A DNA stretch of 21,066 nt from Candidatus Rokuibacteriota bacterium (GTDB lineage: Bacteria > JAUVQV01). The stretch spans positions 1 to 21,066 of the forward strand of contig JAUWCW010000007.1 in NCBI GenBank assembly GCA_030609125.1. The letters run 5' to 3'. The notes beneath the pieces were generated by a model, which did no database searches, was not told the DNA's origin, and saw only the letters and a program-made list of their open reading frames with translations. The position numbers and the translations under genes were made by a program. Below are positions 7,400 through 13,288 of the stretch, in pieces; the first letter of the stretch is position 1, and each line of letters starts with the position of its first letter.

Positions 7400-7768
7400 A
7401 TGTCGAAGGAAGAGAAGAAAGAGCTCGTCAAACTGACGAAGACCAAACTGCTCGAAGAGGCCGAAAAGTACCCGGAGATCGTCGGTGCTCACGGGATGAA
7501 GAAAGAAGAGCTTTTCGAGGCCATCAAGGCGGAAAAGAAAAAGCTCGGCGAAGAGGTTCCGGAGGGACCCGCCAAGGCGGTCTCTTCGGGGTCCAGGAAA
7601 AAGAAGAAGACTCCCGACAGGGGTGCGCTGAAAGAGATGCTGAATAAGCTCAAGAGCCGCCGCCGCGAGGCACTTGAGGCGAAGGACAGCGTTCAGCTCA
7701 AGAGAATCCGCCGCCGCTACAAGCGGATCAACCGCACCCTTCGCCGGACTACGGCTTCCGCGGCCTGA
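7400..7768 (+). CDS. Small basic protein with Rho N-terminal (SAP-like) domain
   Basis: 122 residues, very rich in lysine and arginine. The first half (LLEEAEKYPEIVGAHGMKKE, then ELFEAIK) matches the pattern of the Rho_N / SAP-like helix-extended-loop-helix domain that precedes the RNA-binding core of transcription terminator Rho. No Rho ATPase follows, so this is a stand-alone module. The second half has a lysine stretch (RKKKKTPDRG) and an amphipathic basic helix (KRIRRRYKRINRTLRR), which suggests nucleic-acid binding. The ATG is preceded by an excellent Shine-Dalgarno (GAGGAGG, 7 bases upstream), implying strong expression. The exact role is unknown; an RNA- or DNA-associated protein is the likely guess. 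The exported protease follows closely. Confidence 0.8.
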   Translation: MSKEEKKELVKLTKTKLLEEAEKYPEIVGAHGMKKEELFEAIKAEKKKLGEEVPEGPAKAVSSGSRKKKKTPDRGALKEMLNKLKSRRREALEAKDSVQLKRIRRRYKRINRTLRRTTASAA

Positions 7769-7821
7769 GCCGTCCCTTGCGGCCCCTTCCGGACAGGGCC
7801 TGCGCGGAGGCAATTCGTTCC

Positions 7822-8505
7822 GTGAGAGCAGGCATCGTCACTCTTAGTGCGCTCGTCGCGCTCGCGCTTGTCCCCTCCGCTGTCGCCGGCGAAGTGGAAG
7901 GGGGCTTCCCGGCCGTGGTGGAAAAGGTGATGGCCGGTACGGTCATGATCGAAGCCAGGGGGCGCGAGGTGGTGCATTTCGGCTCGGGTTTTTTCCTCGA
8001 GTCTCCCGAGGTGGTGGTGACGGCCTACCACGTCGTCGAGGGCGCGCGGCGGATCCGTGTTGCCATACCCAACACGTTTCTGACTTCCGACGCCCTCCTG
8101 CTGTCGGGTTCTCCCGAGTGGGACGTGGCGGTCCTCCGGGTGTCGTGGCCGGAGGAGGTGGACTTCCCGGGCCTGCGCCTCTCTTCCGTGGAGGATCTTC
8201 TCCCGGTGGGTACCGAAGTGGCGTACACGGGCTACGGATTCGGAACGGGCGAAGCGTTTATCAAGATTCTTTCGACCTACCGCGGTATCGTCAGCAGCCG
8301 TGTGCCCCACGGAGAGAGCTATCTCTATCACCTCAGCGGGCTGGTGAACAGGGGATTGTCGGGGTCGGCGCTCTACCTTCCCGAGAGCGGGGAGGTGGTG
8401 GGCGTGGTGACCAGGCTCTTCGGGCCGCCGGGGATGGGGATGGGCTTCGGCGGCGCCGTTCCCAGCAGGGTTATCAAGAAGCTTACCGCCGGGGTAAGAA
8501 GGTAG
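7822..8505 (+). CDS. Exported trypsin-like serine protease
   Basis: The GTG start gives 227 aa with a clear signal peptide (residues 1-22, hydrophobic core IVTLSALVALALVPSAVA, cleavage near AVA|GE). A GGAGG lies 11 bases upstream, and the frame stays open to a TTG at 7777. The remainder is a chymotrypsin-fold domain of the trypsin_2/DegP-like kind. His70 is in VVTAYHVVEG, Asp101 in SPEWDVAVLRV and Ser180 in NRGLSGSAL; these correspond to the usual TxxHV, DxAV and GxSG elements, so the triad appears complete. No PDZ domain follows, so it is a bare protease domain, presumably periplasmic. The stop codon abuts the palindromic repeat at 8506. It converges on the amidohydrolase gene. The substrate is unknown. 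Confidence 0.85.
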   Translation: MRAGIVTLSALVALALVPSAVAGEVEGGFPAVVEKVMAGTVMIEARGREVVHFGSGFFLESPEVVVTAYHVVEGARRIRVAIPNTFLTSDALLLSGSPEWDVAVLRVSWPEEVDFPGLRLSSVEDLLPVGTEVAYTGYGFGTGEAFIKILSTYRGIVSSRVPHGESYLYHLSGLVNRGLSGSALYLPESGEVVGVVTRLFGPPGMGMGFGGAVPSRVIKKLTAGVRR

Positions 8506-8634
8506 CCCCAGATATTGCATAAATGGCCTGCGACTGCGTTGGGCTTGTCGCCCCGTCCTGCGGCGTACAGTAGTACGCCTCAGACGTTGCGCCTGCACCC
8601 GCCTTGTCTCGGCTCATTTCTACAACATCTGGGG
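8506..8634. repeat. 129-base imperfect palindromic intergenic repeat
   Basis: Outer arms 8506-8525 and 8615-8634 are inverted copies matching at 17 of 20 positions (CCCCAGATATTGCATAAATG against the complement of CATTTCTACAACATCTGGGG). The centre is a hairpin, 8558-8568 with 8573-8583 (GGCGTAC, loop AGTA, GTACGCC, extended by CTG/CAG past one mismatch). From general memory it resembles dispersed palindromic repeats of Geobacter-type genomes. It begins at the base after the protease stop and runs into the convergent amidohydrolase gene. It may act as a bidirectional terminator or mRNA 3' end. Confidence 0.75.
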
Positions 8635-9441
8635 GGGGGTGTATAAGCCCAGGAGCGCGGCGGCGTTCGTCGAGAGCAGCGCCCGCTCCCTCCCGGGTTC
8701 CAGGCCAAGTTTTTGGACTTCACGGATCGACTCGGATTGGTCCGCCCAGGGGGAGTCGGATCCGAAAAGGAGCCTGTCGGGACGGTGCGCTTCGAGGATG
8801 AGCCCCAGGAGCCTTGGGGGGATGCGGCCGAAGACGTAGCTGGTGTCAAGGTAGACATCGGTTCCCGCGAGGGTCCGGAGCACTTCTTCCCACTGACGGA
8901 ACCCCCCCAGGTGGGAAGCGATGATCCGCAGGGACGGGAAGGCCCTGTTCACTTGCGCTATCCTTGCCGGCGAACTGCGGTCCGAGTCCGGAAAGCCGAT
9001 GTCGTAGCCGGCGTGAAAGAGAACGATCAGCCCCGCTGCGTCCGCGGCGCTGTAGAGATCCGAGAGCGCGGGGTCGTCAATGGTGAAGTCCTGATACTCG
9101 GGGTGAAGCTTTATCCCGCGAAATCCTGCCGCCGCCACCATCTCCATGTCAGTCAGGGCCGAGGCCGCCCGGGGGAAGACGGAGGGGAAGGGGATCAGAC
9201 GGTCCCCGGCTATCTGCCGGGACCAGGCGAGGATGGGAGCCACCTGGTGGGCTTCGGTAGCGACGGAACAGACCACCGAGGCGGCAATCCCCGCCCTGTC
9301 CATGGATGAGACCAGGTCGGAGACGGTACCGTCCAGGTGGGCGCAGGCCTCGCCTTGCTCCTCCAGGTGAGCGACGGCGCGGGGGGCGAGGGAATCGGGA
9401 AAGGCGTGCGTGTGAACGTCGATGACGCCGGGATTAATCAT
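8620..9441 (-). CDS. Amidohydrolase family (amidohydrolase_2) metal-dependent hydrolase
   Basis: A 273-residue TIM-barrel hydrolase of the amidohydrolase_2 / ACMSD-like family. Metal-binding HxH is in VIDVHTHAFP (His10, His12). Further conserved elements are GIKLHPEYQDF, VLFHAGYD, IIASHLGGF and LLFGSDSPWADQ, whose histidines and aspartate complete the metal site. The reaction (hydrolysis or decarboxylation of a small ring compound) cannot be assigned. The ATG at 9441 begins INPGVIDVHTHAFP. The frame continues upstream but there reads through a dispersed repeat, producing the familiar spurious peptide IPLNPPLQK, so that extension is rejected. The last codons (PPQML, stop) are encoded by the arm of the palindromic repeat, after a run of nine C on the coding strand. 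Confidence 0.88.
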   Translation of the reverse strand: MINPGVIDVHTHAFPDSLAPRAVAHLEEQGEACAHLDGTVSDLVSSMDRAGIAASVVCSVATEAHQVAPILAWSRQIAGDRLIPFPSVFPRAASALTDMEMVAAAGFRGIKLHPEYQDFTIDDPALSDLYSAADAAGLIVLFHAGYDIGFPDSDRSSPARIAQVNRAFPSLRIIASHLGGFRQWEEVLRTLAGTDVYLDTSYVFGRIPPRLLGLILEAHRPDRLLFGSDSPWADQSESIREVQKLGLEPGRERALLSTNAAALLGLYTPPQML

Positions 9442-9452
9442 GAGGTTCCGGA

Positions 9453-9492
9453 CTTCCCACTTTTGCAAAGGGGGATTGAGGGGGATTTGACC
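9453..9492. repeat. Dispersed C/G-tract repeat (AATCCCCCTCAATCCCCCTTTGC type)
   Basis: The segment contains TTTTGCAAAGGGGGATTGAG and then GGGGGATTTGACC. This resembles a widely dispersed intergenic repeat whose chance translation gives 'IPLNPPLQKG' peptides (general knowledge). It lies 11 bases before the amidohydrolase start, and its other edge supplies the TTGACC used as -35 box for the oxidoreductase gene. Confidence 0.6.
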
Positions 9493-9516
9493 GGCAACAT
9501 CGTAACATCGTATCAT
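9487..9516 (+). promoter_or_regulatory. Predicted promoter of the zinc-ribbon/GltD-like gene, with a tandem 8-mer
   Basis: TTGACC (9487-9492), an 18-base spacer and TATCAT (9511-9516); transcription would start around 9523, 17 bases before the ATG. The spacer and first -10 base contain AACATCGT twice in tandem (9496-9503, 9504-9511), which could be a regulator half-site pair. It is placed by eye. Confidence 0.5.
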
Positions 9517-9539
9517 TTCACCCCACCGGAAGGGGGAAC

Positions 9540-11495
9540 ATGGCGGCATCGCAAGAGGAGAAGGTTCGGGTCGGCACCGGCGGGAACGGGCATCTTCCCG
9601 GTTACGCCGAGTGCCATTTCTGCACGGTGAAGAACAAGCGCCGCTCCTGGCGCTGCCTCTCCTGTGTGGGACGGCTCACCCTGCGGGAGCGCCTGGTAAG
9701 GGCCGCCGAGGAGCGAAGGCGTCGAAAGACCGCCGCGGCCCTCTCCCTGCTTCTGCCTGGTCTGGGGCACCTCTACCGGTCCAGCCCCGGAACGGGGATT
9801 TTTTTCCTGACCCTCCTGGGCCTCTCGGTGGGGTCTTTTGTTTTCATCGAGGGGGCAATGACGTCGGGCCGCTGGATCAGCCTCGGCACCATGGCGCTGA
9901 TCTATCTTGCCGTGGCGGTCGACGCGGCCCGCGGGCCCGGGGAGAAGAGCCCTCCCTGCCAGAAGGCGTGTCCGGCGGGTCTTTCGTGCCTGCGCTACGT
10001 GGGTCTCACGAGGGAAGGCAAGTTCAGGGAGGCGCTGGAGCTCGTGGAGATCCTCTGCCCCTTTCCGGGAACGGTGGGGAGGGTCTGCCATCACCCGTGC
10101 GAGCAGAACTGCCGGCGCGGGGAGGAGGGGGAACCCATCGCCATTTGTGCTCTCAAGCGGTACCTTGCGGACAACGCCTTGGGCGGCCCGGATGGCTTCT
10201 TTCGTGCCGAAAAGGGCGAGGGTGATCGATACGGGGAAAAGGTCGCCATTGTCGGCGGCGGTCCTTCGGGGCTAAGCGCCGCTCTGTACCTGAGACTGCT
10301 GGGGTTCAGGGTGAGCATCTTCGAGGCGGGCAGAGAGCTGGGGGGGATGCCCCAGGCGGTGATTCCCGATTACCGCCTCCCCGGACGCGTTTATCGGGAG
10401 GAGATACGGCGTATCGTCGATCTCGGTGTGGAGGTGAGGACGGAAATGCGCCTGGGCGAGGCCTTCAGCCTGGAGGACCTCAGAAAAGAGGGGTTCGCCG
10501 CCGTGTACCTCGCGCTTGGGGCCCAGCGGTCCGTGAGGCTCCCCCACTGCGGAACGAGGGAGGAGGGCTTTCTCGACGGACTGGAATTTCTGCGGGCTGC
10601 CAAAGCCGGTGAAGGGGAGAGGCTCTTCGGAAACGTACTCGTCATAGGCGGCGGCAACGTGGCGGTGGACGTGGCCAAAACGGCGGTCCGCCTCGGGGGA
10701 AAGACGGTGAGAAAGATCTTTCTCGAAACCCGCGAAACCATGCCCGCTCACCACTGGGAGTGCGAGGAGGCCGTGGAGGAGGGCGTCGAGTTGATACCGG
10801 CCGGAGCCACCATATCCTTCGAGAAGAAGAACGGCAGGGTCTCGAGCGCCCTCTGCCGGAAGGTGGAAAGGATCGACCTGGATGAGAATGGGAGAATCCA
10901 TCCCGTCCTCCGGGAGGGGACGGACTTCGTTCTCGACGTCGACTGGGTCATCACCGCTGTCGGGACGGGCCCCGATTACAGCGCTCTCTCATCGCCGCCG
11001 AAGCTCAAGCCCCTGCGGCGCGGCGCCCGGGCGGGGCGTCTTCGAACGGATGACGCGAGAGGGCTTCCCGTCGTTATCGGCGGCGACTACTTCGCCGGAC
11101 CGGCGTCGGTGATCGAGGCCATCGCCGCCGGGTACGAGGCCTCGCTGGAGATTTACCGGGCACTGCACAAGTCTTCGCTCTTCCGGCGCCCCGTGTGGAA
11201 CAGGATGAAACGGGTCCGGTTTCCAAACTACGTCGACCGGCCGGAAAAGGCCCGCCGCCGCCACCCCGCCCGGGTGGACCCGGAAGTTCGCTGTGAGAGC
11301 TTCTGTGAGGTGTGCGAGGTCTACGATTTCGCCGTGGCGGAAAGCGAGGCGGCCCGCTGCATGCGCTGCAGCTGGCCCATCCGGTCACCGCGGAAAGTGC
11401 CGCCCGGGCCCGCCCCGCCGGTTGAGCCCGTGAAGCCGCCGGAGCCCGCCGTGCCGGCGGAAAAGGAAGCGCCGAAGACCAAGGAGTTCTTCTGA
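9540..11495 (+). CDS. Zinc ribbon - transmembrane - GltD-like iron-sulfur flavoprotein oxidoreductase
   Basis: A 651-aa protein with an unusual layout. Residues 25-42 form a zinc ribbon (Cys25, 28, 39, 42). Residues 64-128 hold two or three hydrophobic segments, beginning with a PGLGHLY motif of the TM2-like type. Residues 140-200 match the helical iron-sulfur domain of glutamate synthase small subunit / DPYD-type proteins (CQKACPAGLSC and CPFPGTVGRVCHHPCEQNC). The FAD fold follows with GGGPSGLSAA (239-248) and the NAD(P) fold with GGGNVAVDVAK (370-380). Near the C-terminus are Cys585, 589, 592, 607 and 610, including the family's EAxRCxxC, then a proline-rich tail. It should transfer electrons between NAD(P)H and an unknown partner at the membrane. 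No large GltB subunit is adjacent, so a role in glutamate synthesis is unlikely. The ATG has a good Shine-Dalgarno (AGGGGGA). Confidence 0.88.
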   Translation: MAASQEEKVRVGTGGNGHLPGYAECHFCTVKNKRRSWRCLSCVGRLTLRERLVRAAEERRRRKTAAALSLLLPGLGHLYRSSPGTGIFFLTLLGLSVGSFVFIEGAMTSGRWISLGTMALIYLAVAVDAARGPGEKSPPCQKACPAGLSCLRYVGLTREGKFREALELVEILCPFPGTVGRVCHHPCEQNCRRGEEGEPIAICALKRYLADNALGGPDGFFRAEKGEGDRYGEKVAIVGGGPSGLSAALYLRLLGFRVSIFEAGRELGGMPQAVIPDYRLPGRVYREEIRRIVDLGVEVRTEMRLGEAFSLEDLRKEGFAAVYLALGAQRSVRLPHCGTREEGFLDGLEFLRAAKAGEGERLFGNVLVIGGGNVAVDVAKTAVRLGGKTVRKIFLETRETMPAHHWECEEAVEEGVELIPAGATISFEKKNGRVSSALCRKVERIDLDENGRIHPVLREGTDFVLDVDWVITAVGTGPDYSALSSPPKLKPLRRGARAGRLRTDDARGLPVVIGGDYFAGPASVIEAIAAGYEASLEIYRALHKSSLFRRPVWNRMKRVRFPNYVDRPEKARRRHPARVDPEVRCESFCEVCEVYDFAVAESEAARCMRCSWPIRSPRKVPPGPAPPVEPVKPPEPAVPAEKEAPKTKEFF

Positions 11496-11570
11496 GAGTT
11501 TTTGTCAAACACCGGGAGGGCGGGCGGAAAGGAGTTGAAATGGACCGGGAGGCTGGCGTACTATGGACCC

Positions 11571-11984
11571 GTGAGAAGACCCGCCCGGAAAAGAACTGCC
11601 GCGGCAGCGTCCCGGACCGACTCCAGGGGACGGAAGAAAACCTTTTTGCGCCGCCGGGACCTTGACCTGCGCCGGTCGTGGAGGCAGAACAGGAGCCGGG
11701 TGGCCCTCGTCGTTCTGGCGTGTTTTACGGTCCTGGTGCTGCTGACTGCCGTCTTCGGCGAGCAGGGAATGCTCCGGGTCCGGCATCTGAATCAGGAGCG
11801 CAGCGACCTGCAGGAGAGAATTGCGCGGCTTGACGCTGAGACGGCTGACCTGCGCGGGAAGGTCCGCGCCATGCAATCCGACCCGTTCCCTTACGAAAAG
11901 GCGGCCCGGGAGAGACTCGGTTACGCCAGGCCCGGAGAAGTGGTCTACGATTTCCGGTCGGACCCCCTCGAAGCTCCCCGCTGA
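11571..11984 (+). CDS. FtsB/DivIC-like septum formation initiator
   Basis: A bitopic division protein of the FtsB/DivIC family (PF04977). It has one transmembrane helix (VALVVLACFTVLVLLTAVFG, residues 44-63), a leucine/acidic coiled coil (about 70-105, LNQERSDLQERIARLDAE), and the family's closing motif (DPFPYEKAARERLGYARPGE, then VVYDF). FtsB acts with FtsL and FtsQ in the divisome. The GTG start gives 137 aa, but the start is uncertain: in-frame TTGs lie at 11502 and 11535, and none of the starts has an ideal ribosome site. Even the short form carries an arginine-rich cytoplasmic extension of about 40 residues that is longer than in E. coli FtsB. The 3' end overlaps that of the convergent thiC-like gene by 40 bases. 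Confidence 0.85.
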   Translation: MRRPARKRTAAAASRTDSRGRKKTFLRRRDLDLRRSWRQNRSRVALVVLACFTVLVLLTAVFGEQGMLRVRHLNQERSDLQERIARLDAETADLRGKVRAMQSDPFPYEKAARERLGYARPGEVVYDFRSDPLEAPR

Positions 11985-13288
11985 GGGGTGGGGGCGCCGC
12001 CGAGAATGTCCTGCATTCCCTTGATGGAGCAGTAGGCGCCGCACATCGTGCAGACGTCGCCTTCGGGAAGGTCGCCGCGGCTGCGCAGCCGCTGAATCGA
12101 GCCCGGATCGAGGGCGGCCTTTTCCTGGCCTTGCCAGTCCAGGGCCTTGCGGCACCGGGCCATCTGCAGGTCTCTCTCCCAGGCCTTCTTCGACCCCCGG
12201 GCGAGATCGCCGGCATGAGCGGCTATCCTGGAGCTCACGACCCCGAGGTGAACGTCTTCCGCCTCGGGCAGACCGAGGTGCTCCGAAGGGGTGACGTAGC
12301 AGAGAAAATCCGCGCCGGACCAGGCCGCCACGGCGCCGCCGATGGCGGACGTGATGTGGTCGTACCCCGGGGCGCTGTCGGTGACGAGGGGGCCAAGAAC
12401 GTAGAAGGGGGCTCCGTGGCAGAGCTTCTTCTCGAGAAGAACGTTGGGCTGTATCTGGTCGAGCGGCATGTGCCCCGGCCCCTCGATCATGACCTGCACG
12501 CCCGCCTCGCGGGCCCTGAGGGTGAGCTCACCCAGGATGATGAGCTCCTGGATCTGTCCGCGATCGGTGGCGTCCGGGAGGCTCCCCGGGCGGAGGGCGT
12601 CACCCAGGCTGAGGACGATGTCGTGCCGGGCCGCGATCTCCAGGAGGCGGTCGAACCGGGAGAAGAGCGGATTCTCCTCACCTCGGCGGACCATCCATTC
12701 CGCCAGGAAGGCGCCGCCGCGGCTGACCACTCCGAGGACCCTTCCCTGATCGCGGACCCTCCCCAGGCTCTCCAGAGTGAGGCCGCAGTGGACGGTGACG
12801 AACCCCACTCCGTCCGCGGCGTGTTTCTCTATGGCCTCGAAGACGGCGTCGGGTTCCATGCGGTCGATCCTGCCGGGGTGACGCTCAAGAACTTCAACGG
12901 CGGCCTGGTAGATCGGCACCGTCCCGACGGATGCGGGGCTGGCGGAGAGCATGGCGCGGCGAACGGCGTCGAGATCGCCCGCGGTGGAGAGATCCATGAC
13001 GGCGTCGGCTCCGGCCGCGACCGCGACCGCGAGCTTTTTCAGCTCCGCTTTCAGCGAAGGTCTCGCCTGGGAAGTTCCGAGATTGGCGTTGACCTTGACG
13101 CGCAGATTCCTGCCTATCCCCAGGGGGAGGGCGCCCTTTGCGCCCCCGGGAGAGGTGATGACGACCCGCCCGTTCATCACGTCGTCACAGAGGTCTTCCA
13201 CCCTGACGCCTTCGGCGCGGGCGACCTTGCGCAGGGGGGCGGGGACTGTTCCCCGCCGTGTCTTTTCCATCAGCGTTCTCTTCTTCAC
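11945..13288 (-). CDS. ThiC-family radical SAM enzyme (phosphomethylpyrimidine synthase, or BzaF-type)
   Basis: 447 aa of the short ThiC type. Conserved blocks are VNANLGTS, GADAVMDLSTAGD, VGTVPIYQA, VHCGLT, VSRGGAF, LSLGDALRPG, IEGPGHMPLDQI and APFYVLGPLVTD-APGYDHI. A C-terminal cluster motif follows, Cys413-x2-Cys416-x3-Cys420 (CTMCGAYC). ThiC turns aminoimidazole ribotide into the thiamine pyrimidine HMP-P; the close paralogue BzaF turns it into 5-hydroxybenzimidazole for anaerobic cobamide synthesis. Sequence reading alone does not separate them. The GTG start overlaps the lpxB stop (GTGA) and has an AGGAGA ribosome site. There is therefore no room for a TPP riboswitch before it, and no other thiamine or cobamide gene is near. 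The family is certain; the specific reaction is not. Confidence 0.9.
   Translation of the reverse strand: MKKRTLMEKTRRGTVPAPLRKVARAEGVRVEDLCDDVMNGRVVITSPGGAKGALPLGIGRNLRVKVNANLGTSQARPSLKAELKKLAVAVAAGADAVMDLSTAGDLDAVRRAMLSASPASVGTVPIYQAAVEVLERHPGRIDRMEPDAVFEAIEKHAADGVGFVTVHCGLTLESLGRVRDQGRVLGVVSRGGAFLAEWMVRRGEENPLFSRFDRLLEIAARHDIVLSLGDALRPGSLPDATDRGQIQELIILGELTLRAREAGVQVMIEGPGHMPLDQIQPNVLLEKKLCHGAPFYVLGPLVTDSAPGYDHITSAIGGAVAAWSGADFLCYVTPSEHLGLPEAEDVHLGVVSSRIAAHAGDLARGSKKAWERDLQMARCRKALDWQGQEKAALDPGSIQRLRSRGDLPEGDVCTMCGAYCSIKGMQDILGGAPTPQRGASRGSDRKS

Noticed and set aside
9442-9549. 36-codon N-terminal extension of the amidohydrolase
   Set aside because: It translates a dispersed repeat (IPLNPPLQK) and overlaps the divergent promoter; the conserved N-terminus starts at the ATG at 9441.
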